This document shows positions 4,840-11,625 of a stretch of DNA of 11,625 bases, piece after piece; position 1 is the first letter of the stretch, and each line of letters opens with the position of its first letter. Source of the DNA: Hondaea fermentalgiana (lineage: Eukaryota; Sar; Bigyra; Thraustochytrida; Thraustochytriidae); contig NPFB01000231.1 of NCBI GenBank assembly GCA_014084085.1, positions 1-11,625 of the forward strand, given 5' to 3'. Below the pieces are notes generated by a model that did no database searches, had not been told where the DNA came from, and saw only the letters and a program-made list of their open reading frames with translations. The translations under genes and the position numbers were made by a program.

Positions 4840-7431
4840 ATGCGCGAGATTCTTGTTCTCATGGCCACTGCCTTGATGGCTCGCGGCGTTGCCGCCCTGG
4901 AATGGACCAACAACACGCAAGTGATGCTGGGTCTGGAAGAAATGCACCGTTTGGGATTTCGGCGCATGCACGCTTCGGGCGACTGGCTGTTTGTGCAGGG
5001 CTATGGCGGTGAATCGTATCCGTACGGCTCGGTCGACGTTTTCAAGTGGAGCGAAGATGACAGCGCGTTTGCGTTGCATCAACGGCTCGCACCGCGTGAC
5101 TCGCTGCCGAACGATCTGCATTTCGGCTATAAGATTGAAATGCGCGGTGACACGCTCGCCGTCTCGAACTACTATGGCCACGCTGGCCCGATTGACGAAA
5201 CGAGCGAATCGGGATGCGGTCTACTCGAAGACGTGTATTTCAGTTCAACTGCTACGAAGACTGCAACGAATTTCGGAGCTTGTGCGACCGCGTGCGGATG
5301 TACGGGAACATACAGCGACACGCCCGAATACAACACTTTGGTGTGCAGCGGCGAATATAGAGGCTTCTACAATTATTATGACAATGGAAACAAATGCAGA
5401 TGTGTAAGATCTGGCGCGACTGCGCAAGATGGGAGCTTTTACAGCAATCTCAAGGCGTATCTCTGCGACGGTTACAGAAAAGGCGGTAACGTGCAGATCT
5501 TCGAGCTTTCTGAGGCTACGGGGCTCTGGGAATTCTCGCAGCGCATCATCTCTCCGGGCGGCCCGCGATTCAATTCTGTTTTTGGGCAAGACATTGCATT
5601 GTCCGAAGACGATTCGCTCTTCGTCTACGGGCTACGAGACCCGACTGACGACGGTACATTGGTTAGAGTCGGCGACGACACGGTCGAGCACGTCCTTTAT
5701 CGGTACGAGCGCTCTGGCGGCGAGTATGTCTTGGTGGACAGCCATGCTTTCATGCTGGAGGGGGAGCGCTCGCTGTTGCCCGGCCTGATCACGAGTGGAC
5801 CCTACGTTGTGATCACAACGGGCTCCAAGGCCCTAACGTACGTGCGTAGCGACGCAGGCGAGTGGTCGATGGTCCCTGAAACGGTTGATCGCACAGAAGA
5901 GACCGTCAGATTCTACAGCAACATGTTCACAATGCATGCCACGGGGCGCAGTGCAACAATGTTTGTCCCCATGAGCACCTACAACTCCAAGGAAGGAATG
6001 GTAGCCGTGTACACTCGCGATGCAGACTCCGACTGGCAGCTGGAGAGCTCGATTGGCCCCGTGCGCGACGATCGGGCGGACGGGCAGACATACTTTGGCG
6101 AATTGTTCGCTTCGCTGGACAAGGACACGGTCTTCGTGACCGAGCGAACCGACGATTCGCCCCTCACTTACGCACGGATGCCCCTGATTCTTGCTCGCGG
6201 CGCAGGGGGCTGGGCCGAGGTGCCCGGGCCCAGCGACAGCGCGTGGTCTGTGTCACCGGCCCCGAGCAGCGGCATCAGGGTGGTGAGTTCGCTTGCCATC
6301 TCATCGCGCGGCGCCTTCGTCGGCCAGTCGAGTGCGGCCGTCGACGGCGCGGCCGACGCAGGCGCGGTGGTTGGCGTGCTGACGGCGCCCCCGCGCGCGT
6401 GCCCGGGTGGCGACCGCAGCCTCTGCGTTGCGGGTGAGATTTGCCTGAACGAGGAGAGCCCGGTTTGTGCGGCGGTGGCCTGCTCGGCTCACCTGGACTG
6501 CAGCGGCTCTGTTTTCCCTGGCCGCATGCCTCTTTGCGTGGGCGGCTTTTGCGACGACTCGGTGGAGGGGTCTTGCAGCACGGAGTCGCGCTGCGCGTCG
6601 GAGGCAACGTGGCGCGACGCGCTGAGCGTCTCGCTGGGCACCGTCGAGCAGCGCGCGGCCAGTCGCGCGGTCGCGCGCCGCCTGGTCGAGGAGTCTGTGA
6701 GCCGCATCGCGGATGGGCAGGATGCAACATCCGTGACCCTGCGCGGGCTGGAGAGCGCGACGCTGGACGCGGCGCTGCTGGACGCGGCCGGCGGGGCGGA
6801 GGCGCTCGCCGAGATCCTGCGCGAGCTGGTGTGCGGCGGCGCCTGCGAGCTGTCCGTGGAAGAGAGCTCCGGTCGCCGCCTGGCCGAGACGGGTCTCATC
6901 AATGTGCGCCTGACCTACTTGCTTTCCCCGGAGGAGTTCGAAGCACTGGAAAACCAGACGGCCTTTGGCGACGGCGCCGCCTTTGAGCAGGCCCTGGCCG
7001 CTGCGCTCAACGTGACGGTCGAGGAGGTGACGGTCCGCGCGAGCGACGGTGAGGTCGTGGTCGAGTATGCAGTCACGGCCGAGGCCGGCGCAGAGGGCGA
7101 CCCCTTGACCGAGGAGAAGATGGAGGCGCTCGGTCGCGTCCGCGCGCTCGTGGACGCCGCTACGGACGCCGTGGAGTCCGAGCTGAGCGTTGAGCTCGGC
7201 GACGCCGCCGTGGATTATTGCAATGGGCGCACTTGCAGCGGGCGCGGGACGTGCGACGCAGAGACCGGCATCTGCGCTTGCTCGAGCGACGAGTACTGGG
7301 GCGTCAACTGCGAGACGGCGGTCTCCTGCAACGACGGCGCCAAGGCCGATGGCGCCGCCTACTGTGTGTGCCCCTTCCCTCTGTACGGGCTCCGCTGCGA
7401 AAGTTCAATCGACTGTGGATGCTCTGCTTAG
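4840..7431 (+). CDS. Gene D: secreted FG-GAP propeller / Cys-rich / EGF-like surface protein
   Basis: The 863-residue protein starts with a signal peptide (residues 1-19, hydrophobic ILVLMATALMARGVAA). Residues 45-520 contain FG-GAP-like beta-propeller units of the pattern VDVFKW...F.LHQ.L...FGY.I...GDTLAVS and VQIFELS..TGLWEF..RI...FGQDIALSEDDSLFV. A Cys-rich insert at about 126-209 (CATACGC, CRC, LCDG) interrupts them; it recalls PAN/apple or WSC domains. Residues 521-585 form a Cys cluster with the conserved CSAHLDC and FPGRMPLC...GFCDD. Residues 590-790 form a helical, alanine-rich module with SGRRLAE (678-684) before a SEA-like strand/helix segment. Residues 793-863 hold EGF-like repeats (YCNGRTCSGRGTC...CACSSDEYWGVNCE, then a variant CVCPFPLYGLRCE). 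Sequons occur at N24, N705 and N724. No C-terminal membrane anchor is seen. A surface or secreted adhesion role is inferred. Gene F is its paralogue. Confidence 0.85.
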   Translation: MREILVLMATALMARGVAALEWTNNTQVMLGLEEMHRLGFRRMHASGDWLFVQGYGGESYPYGSVDVFKWSEDDSAFALHQRLAPRDSLPNDLHFGYKIEMRGDTLAVSNYYGHAGPIDETSESGCGLLEDVYFSSTATKTATNFGACATACGCTGTYSDTPEYNTLVCSGEYRGFYNYYDNGNKCRCVRSGATAQDGSFYSNLKAYLCDGYRKGGNVQIFELSEATGLWEFSQRIISPGGPRFNSVFGQDIALSEDDSLFVYGLRDPTDDGTLVRVGDDTVEHVLYRYERSGGEYVLVDSHAFMLEGERSLLPGLITSGPYVVITTGSKALTYVRSDAGEWSMVPETVDRTEETVRFYSNMFTMHATGRSATMFVPMSTYNSKEGMVAVYTRDADSDWQLESSIGPVRDDRADGQTYFGELFASLDKDTVFVTERTDDSPLTYARMPLILARGAGGWAEVPGPSDSAWSVSPAPSSGIRVVSSLAISSRGAFVGQSSAAVDGAADAGAVVGVLTAPPRACPGGDRSLCVAGEICLNEESPVCAAVACSAHLDCSGSVFPGRMPLCVGGFCDDSVEGSCSTESRCASEATWRDALSVSLGTVEQRAASRAVARRLVEESVSRIADGQDATSVTLRGLESATLDAALLDAAGGAEALAEILRELVCGGACELSVEESSGRRLAETGLINVRLTYLLSPEEFEALENQTAFGDGAAFEQALAAALNVTVEEVTVRASDGEVVVEYAVTAEAGAEGDPLTEEKMEALGRVRALVDAATDAVESELSVELGDAAVDYCNGRTCSGRGTCDAETGICACSSDEYWGVNCETAVSCNDGAKADGAAYCVCPFPLYGLRCESSIDCGCSA
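7287..7333 (+). repeat. 47-nt perfect repeat in gene D (pair of 11391-11437)
   Basis: This stretch, from CGACGAGTACTGG to CTCCTGCAACG, is identical base for base to 11391-11437 in gene F, synonymous positions included. It encodes the end of the first EGF-like repeat and the start of the second. Much of the rest of the two genes is strongly diverged, so recent gene conversion or exchange is the simplest reading. Confidence 0.9.
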
Positions 7432-7509
7432 ACTCAGTAAAAAAAAAGTAATGATTACCTTGAAAAAAACAAATAAGTGACCGTCGGTGGGTCGGTTCGC
7501 AAGCGCCCA
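7432..7509 (+). promoter_or_regulatory. A-rich spacer between genes D and E
   Basis: Two A-runs (nine at 7439-7447, seven at 7463-7469) flank the near-palindrome GTAATGATTAC (7448-7458). The block is in marked contrast to the GC-rich coding DNA and probably carries the 3' end of gene D and the promoter of gene E. No specific promoter motif is recognised. Confidence 0.35.
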
Positions 7510-8778
7510 ATGTGCGCGATGAACGCCGCGACGCCGTGCGCGCTTGCCCCTGAGGATGTGGAGTGGCTAACGGCGTACCTGCGCGACGAGCAGACTTGCA
7601 ACGTGGCAGCGATGGGTGAGCGTCCGGGACTTTCGGAGGCGGAGAGGGCCGCGATAGCCTTGGCGCTCGCCGAGACGGCCAAAAACTTGGCCGCCTTTCG
7701 CGCGAACGGGAGCAAGCTCGAGTCGCTCGTCGTATTGCTTCGCCTTTGGGTCGGGCTTATCGTCTTGCGTGGCAAATATTGCATCCATGGCCCCGAGCGC
7801 TCTTGCATCCTCGAAGCGACGGGCGAAGCACTTTCACTGCAGCCAGTGCGAGCGACGGCCGACGTAGCGAAAATGCTGCGCGAGTATCTGGCGGCCGGCG
7901 ACGTGACCCCGAGCGATATAGAGGCGTTTCTGATGGACGTTCCCTGCAAGCAAGAGGTGGCCATTGATTTTGCCACGAGCTCGGTATTCATGGACACCCT
8001 GATGCAGTTCGTCCGACGCGGCGACGCCGGTGCCCTGGATTTGCTCAGCGCCATGGAAATCGCTCTGGACAGGACGGACCACTCCGTCGTGCGTTTCTTC
8101 CGTGAGGCGCACTTCGCGCCAGACGTAGGGCGCGATTGTCCCTGCCAGGAGACCCCTTGGCTCGTGTCGCTGTCAGGGCTGCTGTCGACCGTGGCGTGGC
8201 GTAAGCTCACGATCGACCTGGCCCTTTCTCAAGCCATCGCCGCAAACCTCTTCGGCGCAGTGCACGTTGCGTGCGAGGACCTCGACGCGCTGCATCACGA
8301 CAGTCCGGCGAGCAGAGCGGCCGCAGCTGCCACGGATGCCTTGATGCGGCTCGTCAGTTTTGTCCCGGATGCCCTCCGCTGTGAGGACGAGGACCACGTC
8401 GTGTCCATGGCCGTCGTGGCCTCCTCTATCCAGGCTTGCAACACGGCGCTGTGCCTGGCCATGATCAGCAACATTGGCGCGGGCAGCGACCATTGGACGC
8501 TGAGCGTCTTGCTTGACGCCCACGACCAGGGAATTCTGCGCGCGGCAGTCATGCACGGCAACCGCGAGACCTTGGTCATGCTGCACTCCTTTATTGCATC
8601 GGAGAGAGCCAAGAGTGCGTATTTTCATCGCCGGGCCATCCGCCGGAGCCTCTTGGCAGTCGCTGACTCGCTCGGCCCTGGAGCGAGCAAGCACAGATCC
8701 GCCTGGACCGAGGTTCGCGTGGATATACTACGCACCGAACGAGCGATGCCTGAGAAGAGAACCATAAGTATCGATTGA
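7510..8778 (+). CDS. Gene E: unrecognised helical protein between the two paralogues
   Basis: This 422-residue protein matches no family that I recognise. The frame is open from a GTG at 7477, but the first ATG is at 7510 and a second, with G at -3, is at 7519 (residue 4); an ATG start fits the rest of the window. The protein is rich in Ala, Leu, Asp and Glu and looks almost wholly alpha-helical, with amphipathic segments such as 45-65, 115-130 and 270-320, compatible with an ARM/HEAT-like or other helical-repeat fold. A hydrophobic stretch at 72-86 (SLVVLLRLWVGLIVL) contains an Arg and is more likely a buried helix than a membrane span. There is no signal peptide, unlike D and F, so E is probably intracellular. 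Scattered cysteines (C10, C30, C91, C99, C146, C210, C212) do not form a clear zinc motif. The good third-position G/C bias and length support a real gene. Its placement between D and F is the only functional hint. Confidence 0.8.
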   Translation: MCAMNAATPCALAPEDVEWLTAYLRDEQTCNVAAMGERPGLSEAERAAIALALAETAKNLAAFRANGSKLESLVVLLRLWVGLIVLRGKYCIHGPERSCILEATGEALSLQPVRATADVAKMLREYLAAGDVTPSDIEAFLMDVPCKQEVAIDFATSSVFMDTLMQFVRRGDAGALDLLSAMEIALDRTDHSVVRFFREAHFAPDVGRDCPCQETPWLVSLSGLLSTVAWRKLTIDLALSQAIAANLFGAVHVACEDLDALHHDSPASRAAAAATDALMRLVSFVPDALRCEDEDHVVSMAVVASSIQACNTALCLAMISNIGAGSDHWTLSVLLDAHDQGILRAAVMHGNRETLVMLHSFIASERAKSAYFHRRAIRRSLLAVADSLGPGASKHRSAWTEVRVDILRTERAMPEKRTISID

Positions 8779-8829
8779 CTTAAGTGATAAGAGCTGTGCG
8801 AGTTGCGACATCTTTTTTTTTTCCTCAGC
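8779..8829 (+). promoter_or_regulatory. Spacer with polypyrimidine tract and CAG before gene F
   Basis: The 51-nt gap begins in the 8-bp palindrome ACTTAAGT (8778-8785) and ends in TC, ten T (8813-8822) and CCTCAG, one base before the gene F ATG. The tract plus AG has the shape of a eukaryotic 3' splice acceptor, for cis- or trans-splicing, but could equally be a T-rich promoter element. No matching donor can be assigned. Confidence 0.4.
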
Positions 8830-11538
8830 ATGGCGCGCTTTTCATTGCAAGGCCTCGTGGTGTTGGCGGCGTGCGTCACTGCAGCCATGGGCAAGGAATA
8901 CGAATGGAAGGACGATTTCGAGTTCCTCTTCGGAAACCTTACCGAAAGGACAACCATGATGGGCCAATACATCACCCATGCGACGGACAATTGGTTGTTT
9001 GCCTCGCGTCAGTCCCCGGGGTCTCTTCCGAACCAAAAATACCTCGAAATCTTCAAGTGGGATGACGAGCAGAGCACGTTTTCGCTGCACCAGACACTCT
9101 TTCCAGAGAATTACTTTGTCGGCGAGTCCTTTGGCAAAGAAATCAAAGTTGTCAACGACGAAATTTTGATTCTCTCGGAAGGCAGTGGCAATGGCGGTCA
9201 CTACGGCGACGAAAACGAACTTGGGTGCAGGACGATCGAAAATGTTACCCGCAACGACATTTACAACACCTATACAGGGGTGACGACCATCGAAAACTGT
9301 GCCACAAAGTGCTCGTGCACGGACGGTGTGTGCGTTCGATCTGATACGATGGGGTACCAGTACCTACCTGAATCGAACACATGCCATTGCATCAATTATA
9401 ATGGCTACATCACGGGTGAGAGCTCTGAACGCAGAATTGATTATTACTGCAACGGCAAACCACATGCCGGCGCAGTACGCGTCTTCGAGCTCTCCAGCGT
9501 CACTGGCCTCTGGGAATTTGCGTATCGCATTGACTCTCCCGACGGCACCTGGGGCAAGGGCGGGTTCGGTAACTCGATCGACCTGGACGAGAATGGTGAC
9601 CTCTTTGTCGTTGGCAAGATTCCAACTGACCTTAACTCCATTTACCTCCGAAATCTCGTGGGTGAAATGAAGGTAATCATCGCGCGCTACCGACTGGACG
9701 CACAGGGCCGTTATCAGCTACTTCATAGCACAACCTTGGATTCCGCCAATAGCATCAACTATGCCAGCGTCGCTGACCCTTACATTGCGGCCCGAAATGG
9801 TGTTCTCGTGTTGAACAGCAGATCGTCTTTTATCCACACCTACAAGTATACTGACGCCGGGTTTGGCTCCCCTGAGGTGTTCGATATTTACTCAAATACT
9901 CCAAGCTTCGTTGCCACCCGAATCCAGATGCTGGATTCTGGTATGCTATGTGCCGCGCGTGATAGCATTAACTCCTCGCGTGGCACATTCTTCTGCCTCG
10001 TTCGCTCGTCCGACGACACGACCTGGGAGTTGGACCCCAACTGGACAATTGCCCCAGATTCCAGCAGCACACTGAAGACTCTAGGTACTTTTTTCGAACT
10101 GACTTCAGATGGAAGCTACCTTGCGATTACGGTCAAGGACACCGACGCGGCCGCGTCGGTAGACATGGTGCAAACTTTCGCGGTGCACCTGTACCGCCGC
10201 AACAACGACGCATGGGAACTCCAGCGCGCACTCGACGGGACGACTCGGGCGTCGCAGACCGATATCACCCAAGAGGGCGTCAGTTGGTATCTCGCGCAGA
10301 AAACCTCCGTGTCCAGCCGCGGCTTCTTCGCGGCCGACATGTATCAAGATGCCCCCTCCGGGCCCTCGAACACCATTGCCGGCGCGATCGTCTGGTTGCC
10401 GACCAACTCCGCCACCCGCTGCGCGAATGGCAACGTGACTGCGTGCGGCAAGGGCAAGATCTGCGGCTACGACGCGGAAGGCGACGCGGCCGCGGCTGAG
10501 TGCGTGAGCGCGCCGAGCTGCTCGGAGCACATGGACTGCAAGGAGCACATCTTCCCCGGTCGCCTGCCGTACTGCAACCAAGGCAAGTGCGACGACAAGC
10601 TCGGCGCCAGCTCCTGCTCCACGGCCAAGACCTGCAACGCACAGGCAGAGTACCGCTCCACCATGAAAAAGTCCGTGGGCAGCATCACCCAGCGCCTGGC
10701 GAGCGGAGGCGACTTGGCGGCCTCCCGCGCCGTCGCCAACGCGGTCGCGCAGCGCGCCGACGCGCTGCTGGTCGCCGCCACCGGCGAGACCAAGACCAAC
10801 ACCACCCTGCTCCTGCGCGGCATCGAGACCGCCAAGCTGGACTCGGCCGTCGTCGAGGCGCTCTCGGGCAACGAGACGGCGCTCGCCGAGGCGGTGCGAC
10901 AGATCGTCTGCGGCGCCGCGGCCGACAGCTGCGAGATTGAGGTCGGCGCCAGCGGCGGCCGCCGCCTGCAGGAAGACGAGGTGGGCGTCATTTCCGTAAC
11001 GGTCAGCTACGAGCTCTCGCCGGAGGACTTCGAGGCCATCAGCAGCAGCAATACCACCTTCTCGGACGGTTCTGCCTTCGAGCAGGCCCTGGCCACACAG
11101 CTCGGCGTCAGCACCGACGACATTCAAGTGCGCGCCGTCGACGGCGAGCTCGAAATCGAGTACGTGGTGGTCCCCGAGGCCGGCGCCGATGGCGACCCCG
11201 TTCAGGCCGACAACACGGCCGCCCTGCAGGCCGTGGCGGCCCAGATCAGCGCCGCGAACAGCGCCATCGCCACCGAGCTTGGCATCGACGAGACCGACCT
11301 CGGCTCTCCCGACATTGACTACTGTGCCGGGCGCACCTGCAACGACCGCGGCACATGCGACCCCGAGACCGGTGTCTGTGCCTGCTCCACCGACGAGTAC
11401 TGGGGCGTCAACTGCGAGACGGCGGTCTCCTGCAACGGCGGAACCAAGGCAGCCGGAGCTGCGTACTGCGAGTGCCCTTTCCCTCTCTACGGGCTCCGCT
11501 GCGAGCACTCCGTCGAATGCGGCACCTGTGAAGCGTAA
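8830..11538 (+). CDS. Gene F: secreted paralogue of gene D (FG-GAP propeller / Cys-rich / EGF-like)
   Basis: The protein has 902 residues from the ATG at 8830, which has an AGCATGG context and starts the signal peptide (residues 1-21, LVVLAACVTAAMG). A TTG 27 bases upstream is in frame but lies in the leader. Domain order equals that of gene D: FG-GAP-like propeller units (YLEIFKW...FSLHQTLF...FGKEI, then VRVFELSSVTGLWEF...FGNSIDLDENGDLFVVG), a Cys-rich insert at 133-207 (ENCATKCSC, NTCHCIN, YYCNG), a Cys cluster at about 531-602 (CSEHMDC, FPGRLPYC...GKCDD), a helical module, GGRRLQE (709-715), a strand-rich SEA-like segment and EGF-like repeats at 830-902. About eight N-glycosylation sequons (N36, N138, N381, N404, N535, N657, N681, N741) suggest a glycoprotein. 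No membrane anchor is seen. The C-terminal third is far more similar to D than the N-terminal half. Adhesion, receptor binding or matrix roles are possible; none is proven. Confidence 0.85.
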   Translation: MARFSLQGLVVLAACVTAAMGKEYEWKDDFEFLFGNLTERTTMMGQYITHATDNWLFASRQSPGSLPNQKYLEIFKWDDEQSTFSLHQTLFPENYFVGESFGKEIKVVNDEILILSEGSGNGGHYGDENELGCRTIENVTRNDIYNTYTGVTTIENCATKCSCTDGVCVRSDTMGYQYLPESNTCHCINYNGYITGESSERRIDYYCNGKPHAGAVRVFELSSVTGLWEFAYRIDSPDGTWGKGGFGNSIDLDENGDLFVVGKIPTDLNSIYLRNLVGEMKVIIARYRLDAQGRYQLLHSTTLDSANSINYASVADPYIAARNGVLVLNSRSSFIHTYKYTDAGFGSPEVFDIYSNTPSFVATRIQMLDSGMLCAARDSINSSRGTFFCLVRSSDDTTWELDPNWTIAPDSSSTLKTLGTFFELTSDGSYLAITVKDTDAAASVDMVQTFAVHLYRRNNDAWELQRALDGTTRASQTDITQEGVSWYLAQKTSVSSRGFFAADMYQDAPSGPSNTIAGAIVWLPTNSATRCANGNVTACGKGKICGYDAEGDAAAAECVSAPSCSEHMDCKEHIFPGRLPYCNQGKCDDKLGASSCSTAKTCNAQAEYRSTMKKSVGSITQRLASGGDLAASRAVANAVAQRADALLVAATGETKTNTTLLLRGIETAKLDSAVVEALSGNETALAEAVRQIVCGAAADSCEIEVGASGGRRLQEDEVGVISVTVSYELSPEDFEAISSSNTTFSDGSAFEQALATQLGVSTDDIQVRAVDGELEIEYVVVPEAGADGDPVQADNTAALQAVAAQISAANSAIATELGIDETDLGSPDIDYCAGRTCNDRGTCDPETGVCACSTDEYWGVNCETAVSCNGGTKAAGAAYCECPFPLYGLRCEHSVECGTCEA
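11391..11437 (+). repeat. 47-nt perfect repeat in gene F (pair of 7287-7333)
   Basis: Identical to 7287-7333 in gene D. It is followed by a less conserved gap and then by a 26-nt segment (TTCCCTCT.TACGGGCTCCGCTGCGA) with one mismatch between the genes. Confidence 0.9.
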
Positions 11539-11580
11539 TCATTGCATCCAACAATGTTACACCCCGCACACACCCTCAAA

Positions 11581-11596
11581 CCTAACCTAACCCTAG
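11581..11596 (+). repeat. Telomere-like tract CCTAACCTAACCCTAG
   Basis: Two CCTAA units and one CCCTAG stand 42 nt behind the gene F stop; the reverse complement reads CTAGGGTTAGGTTAGG. It resembles degenerate TTAGGG-type telomere sequence but is only 16 bases long, and ordinary sequence continues after it, so it is not a chromosome end in this window. Confidence 0.5.
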
Positions 11597-11600
11597 TTGG

Positions 11601-11623
11601 TCACGCGTGAGCGAGTGAATCAC
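11601..11623. terminator. Palindromes behind gene F
   Basis: TCACGCGTGA (11601-11610) is a perfect 10-bp palindrome, and GTGA-A-TCAC (11615-11623) is a second inverted repeat using the same half-site. They could form a 3'-end hairpin for gene F or a binding site for a dimeric protein. The window ends two bases later. Confidence 0.35.
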
Positions 11624-11625
11624 GG

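Noticed and set aside
7455..8210. 251-codon open frame on the - strand across gene E
   Set aside because: It is Ser/Arg/Ala-rich with no motif and overlaps the longer sense frame. Because gene E is itself unrecognised this rejection is less secure than the others, but the + strand fits the uniform orientation of the window.
10105..11508. 467-codon open frame on the - strand across the 3' half of gene F
   Set aside because: It is antisense to the Cys cluster and EGF repeats, consists of Gly/Ala/Val/Arg-rich sequence without motifs, and is explained by the strong third-position G/C bias of gene F.
11581..11625. True chromosome or genome end
   Set aside because: Only about 16 bases resemble telomere sequence, and non-repetitive sequence follows to the edge of the window.

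Overview
The window is GC-rich, intron-poor and compact. Eight protein-coding units are visible, all on the + strand, separated by short gaps (mostly 50-380 nt) that are richer in A/T. Start codons sit in eukaryote-type contexts (A at -3, often G at +4, e.g. 1466, 2647, 3726, 8830) rather than behind Shine-Dalgarno sites. Three genes carry MSV199-type DNA-binding domains, a family typical of nucleocytoplasmic large DNA viruses. Together this suggests a large DNA virus of a protist or alga, or viral DNA integrated in such a genome. The lineage cannot be fixed from the sequence, and a protist chromosome segment is not excluded.

Left part (1-1265): the C-terminal part of an atypical protein kinase-like protein runs in from outside the window. 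It is followed by a complete MPPED/UPF0046-type metallophosphoesterase. Behind that lies an orphan stretch that reads like the C-terminal tail of an HNH endonuclease, with no start codon, preceded by a splice-acceptor-like sequence.

Middle (1369-4784): three related genes, called A (1466), B (2647) and C (3726). A and C share a ~160-bp direct repeat that covers the putative promoter, the 5' leader and the first 21 codons. They also share a C-terminal module. The MSV199-like core of C, however, resembles that of B, not A, so C looks like a mosaic. B lacks the shared leader and instead ends in a PD-(D/E)XK nuclease-like domain. The set looks like a modular, recombining family of DNA-binding or regulatory proteins, one of them joined to a probable nuclease.

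Right part (4840-11538): two large secreted paralogues, D (863 aa) and F (902 aa), flank an unrecognised 422-aa protein, E. D and F share a signal peptide, FG-GAP-like beta-propeller repeats interrupted by a cysteine-rich insert, a cysteine cluster, a helical and RRL-containing module, and C-terminal EGF-like repeats. They would suit cell-surface, virion-surface or extracellular adhesion roles. They differ strongly in the N-terminal half but contain a 47-nt perfectly identical stretch near the 3' end, which suggests gene conversion. After F come a short telomere-like tract and a 10-bp palindrome.

No tRNA, rRNA, CRISPR array or transposon end was seen. The most notable points are the modular A/B/C family, the D-E-F locus with its shared architecture, and the HNH remnant.
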